Below, one piece after another: positions 16,630 to 24,457 of a stretch of DNA of 64,000 bases. A program made the position numbers and the translations under genes. The notes beneath the pieces are model-generated. The model was not told the origin of the DNA, made no database searches, and saw only the letters and a program-made list of their open reading frames with translations. The stretch's first letter is position 1. The number at the start of each line of letters is the position of its first letter. Source of the DNA: an uncultured Thiohalocapsa sp. (GTDB lineage: Bacteria; Pseudomonadota; Gammaproteobacteria; Chromatiales; Chromatiaceae); the NCBI RefSeq assembly GCF_913063425.1, contig NZ_CAJXYK010000020.1, positions 27,744 through 91,743 of the forward strand. The letters run 5' to 3'.

Positions 16630-17286
16630 TCACTCGATGACGCCGTAGCGCCGCAGCAGCTGCACCATCACGGGCTCGGCGATGTCGGCGGCCGTTGGGA
16701 CCCGGGGCGCCGGGGCGTCTTCGGCGCGTTTTCCCGTGGGTGCCAGCGGCGCACCGCGCTCCAGCAGGAGCTTGGCGATGTTGACGCTGTTCGTCTGCAC
16801 GGCCTGTGCCAGTGGGGTTGAGCCCCCGGCGTCGGCCAGCCCGAGGTCGGCACCTTCGTCCAGCAGCAGGTCCAGGGTGTCGCGGTCCAGGGCGCCGCGC
16901 TCGATGAGCCGGCGCAAGAGGGCCTGTGGGTCGTCCTTGGCGCCGCGCTGAAGCAGCAGCTCCGCCGCCGGCACGCGGCCACGCATCAGTGCGGTCATCA
17001 GCGCCGTGTCGCCGTCCGGGCCGGTGGCCATGGGGTCGGCGCCGTGCTTGAGCAGCTCCTTCGCGATGGCCACCTTGCCGTCGCCCACGGCGATGCTGAG
17101 CGGCGGCTGCCCGCCGGGGCCCGGTTGGTTCGGGTCTGTGCCCCAGTACAGGTGGCGCTTCACCTGCACCAGGTCGGCGCTCTGCACCGCGTGGTGGAAG
17201 TTGCCGCTCGGCTTCGGCGGGGCGTCGCAGCCTTGCAGCAGCAGCAGACAGCCGAGTATGGTGCCGAGGCTCAGTATGCTTCGCAT
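16630..17286 (-). CDS. Ankyrin-repeat lipoprotein, 218 aa
   Basis: The N-terminus MRSILSLGTILGCLLLLQGCDAP is a lipoprotein signal with lipobox LLQGC (Cys20), so it should be exported and lipid-anchored. Ankyrin repeats follow from about residue 30 to 185, with repeats such as PLSIAVGDGKVAIAKELLKHGADP and TPLAQAVQTNSVNIAKLLLERGAP; one repeat in the middle (ALLRRLIERGAL) is degenerate. Ankyrin repeats bind proteins; the partner is unknown. A related ankyrin lipoprotein is encoded at 28079-29209. The next gene (17334) diverges. Confidence 0.87.
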   Translation of the reverse strand: MRSILSLGTILGCLLLLQGCDAPPKPSGNFHHAVQSADLVQVKRHLYWGTDPNQPGPGGQPPLSIAVGDGKVAIAKELLKHGADPMATGPDGDTALMTALMRGRVPAAELLLQRGAKDDPQALLRRLIERGALDRDTLDLLLDEGADLGLADAGGSTPLAQAVQTNSVNIAKLLLERGAPLAPTGKRAEDAPAPRVPTAADIAEPVMVQLLRRYGVIE

Positions 17287-17333
17287 GGCTTGGGGGAAGG
17301 CTCCTTCAACAGTGCGATCTCAGACAAACGCCC

Positions 17334-17747
17334 ATGCTCGGTAAGTTCCTGCTCACCGCCGCCGTCATCGTGCTGGCCTTCTATGTGATCCGCCAGCGTG
17401 CGGAAAGCGCGGGAGACGCCGCCCGCCGGGGCGCAGACGCGCCGCGCGGCGGTGACAGCGACAGCGCCCGCGGCCCAACTGCGCTCTTCGCGCGCCGAAA
17501 TCTGATCCAGCTCGCGGCGGGCGTGGTGGTGGTGACCATGCTGGTGGGCAGCGCACTCACGCTGCTCCAGGGCTGGGAGCGCGGGCGCGACATCATCACC
17601 GTCGAGGTTGCGAACCCCATCACCGGCGCCGTGGAGCGCTTCGAGGCCAGGCGCACGGACGTGGGCGAGCAGACCATCCGTACCCTGGACGGGCGGCGCA
17701 TCCGTGTCTCCGAAGTGGAGCGCATCATCATCCGCGACGATCCCTAA
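17334..17747 (+). CDS. Hypothetical protein with two membrane helices, 137 aa
   Basis: ATG 17334 begins MLGKFLLTAAVIVLAFYVIRQ, a first membrane helix. A charged Ala/Gly/Asp linker (22-47) follows, then a second helix (LIQLAAGVVVVTMLVGSALTLL, 57-78) and a soluble C-terminal ~55 residues containing TVRTLDGR-like strands (RTLDGRRIRVSEVERIIIRDD). I do not recognise a named family. No clear ribosome binding site precedes the start. It is divergent from the ankyrin gene. Confidence 0.7.
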   Translation: MLGKFLLTAAVIVLAFYVIRQRAESAGDAARRGADAPRGGDSDSARGPTALFARRNLIQLAAGVVVVTMLVGSALTLLQGWERGRDIITVEVANPITGAVERFEARRTDVGEQTIRTLDGRRIRVSEVERIIIRDDP

Positions 17748-17819
17748 GCCCATCGGGTCGTCCCATCGGGCCGGTCCGGTGCGCCGCCGCCGGGTGGGCT
17801 GCCGTCGGCGGCATCGGAC

Positions 17820-18362
17820 TCACGCCGGCTCGGGCCCGAGGTTGAAGGCCACCGAGAGCCTGAGCCCCGCGCCGCGATGGGGCTCCACCCAGTGCAGCAG
17901 CGTCGGCGGGAAGAGCAGCAGCATTCCGGGCACCGGTGTGACGCGGATACGGAAAGGCTCGTCGCTGAAGCAGATGTCGCCGCTGTCCGCGGGCGCCGTG
18001 GCATAGTAGACCCCCGACAGCAGCTCGTCATGCTCGGCGTGGTCGTGGTGGCTGGTGCTGCTGCCGGGAGGCATGGCGTTGAGCCAGAAGCCGCAGCGAA
18101 GCGGCGGGCATTCCGGTCCAAGCCGCGCCGCCGCGGTGGTGGTGGCGAAGTCCAGCACCGCTGTCAGTCCGGGCAGGCTTGCGCGATCCAGATACAGATT
18201 CTCGAAGCGGCCATCGATGAAGTGGCTGCGGCGGCTGAAATCGGCGTCGGTCAGGGTCGAGAAGGCCGCCGCCAGCGGGCCGTTCACGGCATCCGCCTGC
18301 GGATAGCGGTGCGCCGAGATGGGCGCAATCTGCCGGGCTCTGTCGCCTGTCTGCTCCGACAT
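17820..18362 (-). CDS. Putative Fe(II)/2-oxoglutarate oxygenase, 180 aa
   Basis: The double-stranded beta-helix motifs of the small 2OG-Fe(II) oxygenase group are present: an N-A-M-P-P-G-S turn, then SHHDHAEHDELLSGVYY carrying the H-x-D/H metal ligands (105-108), a second histidine H157 in LLHWVEPH, and R168 in GLRLSVAFN for 2-oxoglutarate. The substrate is unknown; related proteins hydroxylate proteins or small molecules. It ends 40 bp from the downstream start region of the FAD oxidoreductase and both read on the minus strand. Confidence 0.8.
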   Translation of the reverse strand: MSEQTGDRARQIAPISAHRYPQADAVNGPLAAAFSTLTDADFSRRSHFIDGRFENLYLDRASLPGLTAVLDFATTTAAARLGPECPPLRCGFWLNAMPPGSSTSHHDHAEHDELLSGVYYATAPADSGDICFSDEPFRIRVTPVPGMLLLFPPTLLHWVEPHRGAGLRLSVAFNLGPEPA

Positions 18363-18401
18363 GCTGGTGCGGTGCGCCGTCAGCCGCTGCCGCTGCGCGC
18401 C

Positions 18402-19625
18402 CTAGGCCGCTGCGGCGGCGGTCTGCGCCGGGCCGCCGTAGCGGCGCTCGTGCTCGCTGCGGCTGCGGGTGACGCAGTCCTCGATGGAGACGCCGAGGAA
18501 CCAGTTGCCGGTGATGCCGAGGCGGTCGCCGGCGAGCGCCCGGTCCAGCGCCGCCACCTGCTCCGCGTGGCCCTTGCGCAGCGCCGGCAGCCGATTGCGC
18601 ACGGAGGCCGCCGCGCGCAGCCGCTCGGGCTGTGCGTCCAGGGCGCGGCAGGCGGCGGCGATGCGGGCCTGCTCGTCCAGCCGGTCGCCGGGGAAGTGGA
18701 AGGCGAAGCCGCGCAGCTCGGGGTGGTCCAGGAAGTCCCGGGATACGGCGGAGAGGAAGTCCCCGTCCACGCTGATGAAGCCGGCGAGGGCATCGACACC
18801 GAGGTCGGACTTGTCGAACACCAGCAGCTGGGTGTCGATCTCCGCCATGGCGATGGCGCCGACGATGGCCGCCGCGTCCGGTGCGGCGTCCGCCAGCAGC
18901 GCCGCGGCCACATCCGGCGGCACCGCCAGCGTGAGCCAGTCCGCGCCGTGGCGGCTGCCGTCGGCGCAGGTGACGCTGAAGCCCTCGCCCTCGCGTGCGA
19001 TGGCGGTGGCGGCGGCGCCGGTGAGGAGCGTGATGCCGGGTGCGGCAGCCATGGCCTGTGGGATCTCGCTCAATCCCTCCGGCATAGTGAAGCTGCGCAG
19101 CACGTCCTTGCGCCGGGGCTTTTTGCGGAACAGGGCCTCGGCCGGGAAGTCGTCCGCCGGCTGGCAGATGACGGAGCGGAAGGCGGGGCCGAACAGGTCC
19201 CGGTAGTTCTTGCGGCCCAGGCCGCGGCCGTAGTACTCGCGCACGCTGGCCCCCGCCTTGTCGCCGCCGAAGAGCTTGGGCAGCGAGCGCACCAGCTCGA
19301 AAGGGTGCAGGGCGGAGACGATGGACTTGCGCGCGCCGCCCTGCCAGAGCTTGTAGCTCTGCTTGGCCTTGGCCGTGGCGCGGCTGAGAATGCCGAGCTC
19401 GTCCATGATGCCGAGCAGATTGCCGTAGCTGTTGAAGCAGCTGTGGCTGCCGGCCTCCACCCAGTAGCCGCCGAGCTCCGGGAAGGCGTGGGTGTGCATG
19501 CAGCCGCCGGGGCGCGCATCCGCCTCCAGCACCAGGGTGCTCCGGCCGTTGCGGGCGGCGTAGTGGGCGGCGCTCAGGCCGCTGATGCCGGCGCCTATGA
19601 CGATGTGGGACGGTCTGTCGCTCAT
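18402..19625 (-). CDS. FAD-dependent amine oxidase/protoporphyrinogen-oxidase-like protein
   Basis: The 407-residue protein starts with the Rossmann dinucleotide motif IVIGAGISGLSAAHYA (8-23), then EADARPGGCMHTH, typical of the flavin amine oxidase/HemY superfamily. Near the C-terminus GNWFLGVSIEDCVTRSRSE matches the second FAD-contact region (GNxxxGVSxxDC) of HemY-type oxidases. It is cytosolic or peripheral. Substrate could be a porphyrinogen, carotenoid or amine; a true HemY would be about 450-470 aa, so this is a shorter relative. Upstream lies the 2OG oxygenase's partner strand order 19684-19625-18362. Confidence 0.82.
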   Translation of the reverse strand: MSDRPSHIVIGAGISGLSAAHYAARNGRSTLVLEADARPGGCMHTHAFPELGGYWVEAGSHSCFNSYGNLLGIMDELGILSRATAKAKQSYKLWQGGARKSIVSALHPFELVRSLPKLFGGDKAGASVREYYGRGLGRKNYRDLFGPAFRSVICQPADDFPAEALFRKKPRRKDVLRSFTMPEGLSEIPQAMAAAPGITLLTGAAATAIAREGEGFSVTCADGSRHGADWLTLAVPPDVAAALLADAAPDAAAIVGAIAMAEIDTQLLVFDKSDLGVDALAGFISVDGDFLSAVSRDFLDHPELRGFAFHFPGDRLDEQARIAAACRALDAQPERLRAAASVRNRLPALRKGHAEQVAALDRALAGDRLGITGNWFLGVSIEDCVTRSRSEHERRYGGPAQTAAAAA

Positions 19626-19683
19626 GGCTGTGTCGGGACTGAACGGCGGCCGGAGAGAGACGCGTGCTGCGCCGGCGAGCCCG

Positions 19684-20181
19684 CTATTCTGCGTCCTCGC
19701 GGCGGCGGGCGTCGAGGGGCTCGAGCGCGAGCGCGGAGAGGTCGAACTCCGGCGTCGGCAGGGGCGGCGGCGCGCAGTCGGAGAGGTCCCAGCCTTCGCC
19801 GGGCAGCAGGCTGAGTGCGCTGGTGTCCGGCTGGCGTGGTGGGCCGCGGTCGTCGAGCTCCTCCAGCGGCACGCCGGGCGGGGCGAGGGACAGGCCGGCG
19901 GTGTCGGCCCCGGCTGTTGCGTCGCCGGTCTGTGGCGGCGCGATCGGCGCCAGGGACTCGATCTCGGCGCGCGCGCCGGCGGCGAGGAAGGCCTGTTGGA
20001 AGCGCGTGGCGGTCATCAGGTCCACGTCGCGCTTCACCACCACGGGCTGGCCGCTGAAGAGATTGTCCAGCTGGGCGGCGTCCAGACGAAAGGTGCTGCC
20101 GAGCTTGGCCCGCACCGCCGCCGGGTCGGCGCCGGCGACGAGCGCACCGGCGAAGACGATGTTGTAGCGGTCTTGCGGCAT
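19684..20181 (-). CDS. Hypothetical protein, 165 aa, with small conserved N-terminal module
   Basis: ATG 20181 is chosen because GGAGGGC lies just upstream. Residues 1-75 (YNIVFAGALVAGADPAAVRAKLG, then LFSGQPVVVKRDVDLMTATRFQQAF) look like a small alpha/beta module that in many gammaproteobacteria precedes membrane domains. Here it is followed only by an acidic, Pro/Leu-rich, probably disordered tail (85-165). No signal peptide or membrane helix. It may have lost, or never had, a C-terminal domain. Function unknown. Confidence 0.65.
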   Translation of the reverse strand: MPQDRYNIVFAGALVAGADPAAVRAKLGSTFRLDAAQLDNLFSGQPVVVKRDVDLMTATRFQQAFLAAGARAEIESLAPIAPPQTGDATAGADTAGLSLAPPGVPLEELDDRGPPRQPDTSALSLLPGEGWDLSDCAPPPLPTPEFDLSALALEPLDARRREDAE

Positions 20182-20244
20182 CTGCCCGCCCTCCACGTGG
20201 CCTGGGTGGGTGGGCCGCCGAAGCGCCCGGGCGCCCGCAGAGCC

Positions 20245-20826
20245 TCAGTACGGCTTCGACAGCGTGAAGGCACCGCGGATGTCGCCGAGCGAGTAGCCGC
20301 GCGCCTGGTCATCAGGATAGGCCGCATCCAGGGCGTTGGCCAAGTCCAGCGCGATGCTCTCGCCGTGGCAGGCGAGGCACACCTGCTGTGTCGGAATGGC
20401 CTGCATGAAGCGGTACATCTTGCCGTCCTCCGTGTCCACGACGGAGGCGTAGGTCATGCCCTTGGGCGATTCGCCGTTGGCCTTGCGGGACTCGAACTGC
20501 TCCAGCACCTCGGTCTCCCAGGCGTCCGGGGCATTCAGCGCCGTGTTGCGGGTCTTGAGGCTGGTGCGCCCGACCTCCCAGCCGCTCTCCTCGGACAGCT
20601 CTGCGGCGATGGCTGGGGCCTTGTCCTTGCACACGCCGACGGCGTTCACAGGGCCACCCGCCTGCATGGCCGCCTTGAGCTCGCCCTGGAGGGTGGTGGC
20701 GAAGGTCTTGATCAGCTGACGCGCTTGCTCGGCATCCTCCTGAGTGGTCTCCGCGGCGGAGAGGGATGCAGCGGCGAGCGCGGCGGTGAGTGCCAGCGTA
20801 CTGCCGGCGAGCAGGGGCTTTTGCAT
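20245..20826 (-). CDS. Periplasmic haem protein of the DUF3365 (Tll0287-like) family
   Basis: ATG 20826 follows GAGGAGATCACACC. The 193-residue precursor has a signal peptide (about 1-24, cut after SLSAA). A helix-rich sensor-like domain follows (GVCKDKAPAIAAELSEESGWEVGRTSLKTRN), then the haem motif CLACH near residue 157 (C-x-x-C-H), and a C-terminal GDIRGAFTLSKPY. This is the DUF3365 layout, a PAS-like fold often binding c-type haem and proposed as a redox sensor. It is divergent from the asparagine-synthetase-like gene, 267 bp between starts. Confidence 0.87.
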   Translation of the reverse strand: MQKPLLAGSTLALTAALAAASLSAAETTQEDAEQARQLIKTFATTLQGELKAAMQAGGPVNAVGVCKDKAPAIAAELSEESGWEVGRTSLKTRNTALNAPDAWETEVLEQFESRKANGESPKGMTYASVVDTEDGKMYRFMQAIPTQQVCLACHGESIALDLANALDAAYPDDQARGYSLGDIRGAFTLSKPY

Positions 20827-21093
20827 GGTGTGATCTCCTCGGATGCCGGACTGGGACGATGACGACGGTGCGGCGGGCGGGCCGGCGTTGTGCGCTGCCC
20901 GGGCACCGCCGGCACCGCCCCGGACTCGCGGCGCTAAATTAGTCCGCCCGGTGTGGGTTGCAACCGCGTGCGGCGGAGGACTATGAGACAGTCGCTCGGC
21001 CCGGCCCATGGCAAAGCGCAACCGAAGGCCCGGTCTCCGCTTCCTCGGCGGTGGCTCGCGTATACTCGCCGCCCAGATAATTCAGGGGGGCTC

Positions 21094-22902
21094 ATGACGG
21101 GGATTTTCGGATGGCTCGGCGCATTGCCGGAGCCGGCGGCGGCGGATGCGGTGTTGGCGGACATGGGCAGCGCCGGCGGCGGTGGGGTGGTCTGTACGGC
21201 CGATGTGCCGGACTTCCGCGGCGGTGTGAGCGGCGTCGCGAGCGCCGGCTGCCATGCGGACGACGACTGCGTCCTGCTGGTGTCCGACACCCGGGCCGGG
21301 AGCGCCGCGGACCTCGCGGCCCAGTGGCGCCGCGACGGCGAGCGGTGGCTTCAGGCCCTGCACGGTCCCTTTGCGCTGGCCCTGCTGGACCGTCGCCGCG
21401 GCCGGCTGCTGCTGGCGGTGGACCGGGCCGGCGCCCGCGGGCTCTATCTGCTGCGCCGCCCGGGCTGCATCGGCTTCGCGAGCCGGCTCTCGGCGCTGGG
21501 CGCGCTGCCGGGGCCCAAGCTCAGGGTGAGCGACCAGGCGCTGTTCGAATACCTGTATTTCCACATGATCCCGAGCCCCGGGAGCATCTACACCGGCGTC
21601 ACCAAGCTGCTGCCCGCGCAGGTCATCCGCTTCGACGGCGTGGACGCCGCGGCACCGGTGCAGACCCGCTTCTACTGGCGCATGCCCTACGCCGACGGCG
21701 CCGACCGGTCCGGGCAGGCGGGCTTCGATGACCGGAAGGCCGAATTCCGCGCCCTGCTGCCGCAGGTGGTGGGGGATGCGGCGGCGGGGGACGGGCGCGT
21801 CGGCTGTTTTCTCAGCGGCGGCACGGACAGCTCCACAGTGGCCGGCACCTGGCGGCGACTGCGCGGCGAGGCGGTGCCGACCTATTCCATGGGCTTCGAC
21901 GCCGAGGGCTTCGATGAAATGGCCTATGCGCGCATCGCCGCGCAGCATTTCGGCACCAGGCCGCGGGAATACTATGTCACGGCCCCGGATGTGGTGGATG
22001 CGGTGCCCAGGGTGGCCGCCTGGTGCGACGAGCCCTTCGGCAACGCCTCCATCGTGCCCGCCTACCTGTGCGCGCGCTTCGCCCGCGGCGACGGCATCGA
22101 TGTCATGCTCGCCGGCGACGGCGGGGACGAGATCTTCGGCGGTAACGAGCGCTACGCCAACCAATGGCTGTTCGAGCAATGGGGCCGGGTGCCGGCGGCG
22201 CTGCGGCGCGCGCTGTGGGGCACGGTCCGTCTGCCGGGCCTGGGCGGCCTGCCGCCGGTGCGCAAGGCACGGAGCTACATCGACCAGGCCGAAGTGCCGC
22301 TGCCGGACCGCTTCGAGACCTACAACTTCCTGCATCGCACGCCGCTCGCCGACATCTTCGAGCCGGATTTCCTGGCCCGGGTGGACACGGGCGCGCCGCT
22401 TGCGAACCTGCGCGAGGTGTATGGCCGCGCGGCGTCGCGCTCCGCCATCAACCGCATGATGCACCTGGACCTGAAGATCACGCTGGCGGACAACGATCTG
22501 CGCAAGGTCAACCAGGCCTGCCAGCTCGCCGGCATGGACGTGCGCTACCCGCTGCTGGACGACCGCATGCTCGCCTTCGCGGCCAGGGTGCCGCCGACGA
22601 TGCACCTGAAGCGCACCCAGCTGCGCTGGTTTTTCAAACGGGCGCTGGCGGACTTTCTGCCGGCGGACATCATCGCGAAGCGCAAGCACGGCTTCGGCCT
22701 CCCGGTGGGGCTCTGGATGCGCGAGTACGCCCCACTGCGGGAGCTGGCGGAGGACAGCATCAGCACGCTCGGCCGGCGCGGCATCGTCCGGGCGGACTAC
22801 GTCGACTGGATCCGCACCCAGCACGCCGGCGGGCATGCCTCGTACTACGGCGTGATGCTGTGGATTCTGGTGATGCTGGAGCAGTGGCTCGCGAGCCACT
22901 GA
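21094..22902 (+). CDS. Asparagine-synthetase-like protein lacking the glutaminase cysteine
   Basis: ATG 21094 follows AGGGGGGCTC. The 602-residue protein has a C-terminal PP-loop synthetase domain: SGGTDSS at 241-247, GDGGDEIFGG at 341-350, and a KRKHGFGLPVGLW motif near the end. The N-terminal Ntn domain begins MTGIFGW: the catalytic Cys2 of glutamine-dependent enzymes is Thr, and the R-G-P-D loop is absent. It should therefore not hydrolyse glutamine; beta-lactam and carbapenam synthetases show the same loss. Likely chemistry is ATP-dependent amide formation on an unknown substrate. It is a single gene, divergent from a haem protein. Confidence 0.85.
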   Translation: MTGIFGWLGALPEPAAADAVLADMGSAGGGGVVCTADVPDFRGGVSGVASAGCHADDDCVLLVSDTRAGSAADLAAQWRRDGERWLQALHGPFALALLDRRRGRLLLAVDRAGARGLYLLRRPGCIGFASRLSALGALPGPKLRVSDQALFEYLYFHMIPSPGSIYTGVTKLLPAQVIRFDGVDAAAPVQTRFYWRMPYADGADRSGQAGFDDRKAEFRALLPQVVGDAAAGDGRVGCFLSGGTDSSTVAGTWRRLRGEAVPTYSMGFDAEGFDEMAYARIAAQHFGTRPREYYVTAPDVVDAVPRVAAWCDEPFGNASIVPAYLCARFARGDGIDVMLAGDGGDEIFGGNERYANQWLFEQWGRVPAALRRALWGTVRLPGLGGLPPVRKARSYIDQAEVPLPDRFETYNFLHRTPLADIFEPDFLARVDTGAPLANLREVYGRAASRSAINRMMHLDLKITLADNDLRKVNQACQLAGMDVRYPLLDDRMLAFAARVPPTMHLKRTQLRWFFKRALADFLPADIIAKRKHGFGLPVGLWMREYAPLRELAEDSISTLGRRGIVRADYVDWIRTQHAGGHASYYGVMLWILVMLEQWLASH

Positions 22903-23035
22903 GGAGCGGGCACGCGGCGTCGGCGGCGATCTCTGTTCGGGCCGTGGGAGGAGGCCATCACCGCCGCCTGGCGGCGATGGCGCATGGGCCAGGGCCTTGG
23001 ACGGCAGCCGAGCCCGAAGGCTCGGCCGCGACGGC

Positions 23036-23602
23036 TCAGTTCACCTGGCCGCTGCCGCTGCCCTCCGCGCTGTCCACGAACCCGGTCTCGAACACGCCGC
23101 ACAGGGGATCACCGGCGGGGTCGGTGATCTTGGTGAGCGTGGAGGAGCCCTGGTAGACGTCGAACTCGTTGCGCGACTCGCAGAGCCATTGGTCCGGGGC
23201 GCGCACGGGTTCCGGCGCAGAGCAGTTCCAGTTGACGGTGCGGCAGGTCTCCATGTCTTCGTCACCGCGCACGACGATGGAGTAGATGCCCATGTGGGCG
23301 CTGCCCTCCACCTCGTCGGCGATGATGGTGCCGCGTACGATGGGGCTGGTGCCCTCGCCACAGGCGCCCACGTGCTTGCCGGTGAGGCCCCATTCCACTT
23401 GCTCGGCCGGATCGACGGCGGTCACCGGCGCCGGCTTGCGGATGCTGACCCGCAGGCGCTCTTCGGGAAAGGCATCCCATTGGTAGCAGACCAGGGCGAC
23501 CTGGCCCTCCTCGTTGGCATCCGCCGGGACTTCGGCAACGGCGCCGAGCGTGAGCGCGACGGCGCCGGCGGTCAGGAGCAGGGTTCTTGCGTTGGCTTTC
23601 AT
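23036..23602 (-). CDS. Exported six-cysteine-domain protein A (paralogue 1 of 3)
   Basis: ATG 23602 follows GGAGG by 8 nt. The 188-residue precursor has a signal peptide (about 1-27). The mature part is an unrecognised domain with six cysteines at 39, 81, 120, 127, 141 and 168, all conserved in the two paralogues encoded just upstream. Shared motifs are CYxWDxxPxERL, GKHVGxCGxGT, ETCR, C-x-SRNEFDVY and DPLC. The cysteine pattern suggests three disulfides in the periplasm or outside the cell. The short tail is Gly/Ser-rich and, unlike the other two, not Asp-rich. No function is known to me. Confidence 0.8.
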   Translation of the reverse strand: MKANARTLLLTAGAVALTLGAVAEVPADANEEGQVALVCYQWDAFPEERLRVSIRKPAPVTAVDPAEQVEWGLTGKHVGACGEGTSPIVRGTIIADEVEGSAHMGIYSIVVRGDEDMETCRTVNWNCSAPEPVRAPDQWLCESRNEFDVYQGSSTLTKITDPAGDPLCGVFETGFVDSAEGSGSGQVN

Positions 23603-23692
23603 GCGGTGCACCTCCGGGTGGCGATGTGACCTGGGTTACCCGGCGCGGGCCGGGTGTGATGAGCGGACCGACACGCGGTGCCGGGGCTTTGG

Positions 23693-24358
23693 TCAGTCAT
23701 CGTCATGGTCCCTCCCTTTGCCGGGGCGCTGGGCGCCCAGGGTGCCGCTGGCGACGGTGGGACCCTTGCCCTTGTTCGAGTCCTCGAAGTCGTCGTCGTC
23801 CTCGAAGCCCTCACACAGGGGGTCGTCCGGCGCCGTGTCGATGGCCACCAGCTCAAGCCTGGACTCGCCCAGATAGGTGCCGAATTCGTTGCGGCCCTGG
23901 CAGGTCCATTCCTGCGGCGTGAGTGCGTTCTCCTCGGACCAGCAGTCGAGGAACACGGCGCGGCAGGTCTCACCGCGGCCACGGCCGTTACCGCGCGCCT
24001 CGCGCCCGCGGGACACCATGGTGTGCAGGCCCATGCGGGCACCGGTGGCGGCTGCCGTCACCACGGCGCCCTCCACGGCGCCGGCCGTGTCCTCGCCGCA
24101 GACGCCGACGTGCTTCGCGTGCACGCCGCTGGTGCGCTGCGCCGGGTGGCCGAAGTCGTTCTCGTCCTGCGGTGACGAGAGCGGCCCGCCGCGACGGACG
24201 CCGAGATTGAGCCGCTCCTTGGGGAACTGGTCCCACTTGTAGCAGGCGATGCTGTCGTTGGTCGCGCCATCGGCGAGCGCGACGCCGCTGGCCAGCAGGG
24301 CGCTTGCGGTGAGCAGCGGCACCGCCGCCAGTTTGAGCATGGAATACCGTTGCATCAT
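23693..24358 (-). CDS. Exported six-cysteine-domain protein B (paralogue 2 of 3)
   Basis: AGGAGGTC precedes two consecutive ATG codons (24358 and 24355); either may start. The 221-residue precursor has a signal peptide ending about residue 29 (ASGVALA). The domain keeps cysteines at 39, 87, 132, 139, 153 and 182, with CYKWDQFPKERL, KHVGVCGEDT, ETCR and CQGRNEFGTY. An insertion rich in Arg/Gly (117-130) separates the middle. The tail carries an acidic patch (EGFEDDDDFED, ~184-193) and ends in Asp/His residues. It follows protein C in the same direction by 99 bp. Confidence 0.8.
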   Translation of the reverse strand: MMQRYSMLKLAAVPLLTASALLASGVALADGATNDSIACYKWDQFPKERLNLGVRRGGPLSSPQDENDFGHPAQRTSGVHAKHVGVCGEDTAGAVEGAVVTAAATGARMGLHTMVSRGREARGNGRGRGETCRAVFLDCWSEENALTPQEWTCQGRNEFGTYLGESRLELVAIDTAPDDPLCEGFEDDDDFEDSNKGKGPTVASGTLGAQRPGKGRDHDDD

Positions 24359-24457
24359 GACCTCCTCCCAAGACGGTTCGGATTGGAACGCGATGGCTGT
24401 GCAGCGCCGGACGGGATCCGGGACTGCCTGTGGTGACCGGGTGCTGGGCTCATGGCA

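Noticed and set aside
14236..16821. Long plus-strand open frame across the antiporter gene
   Set aside because: It mirrors the antisense strand of a well-supported antiporter with GC-rich codon shadow; composition (Gln/His/Arg-rich) is that of an out-of-frame reading.
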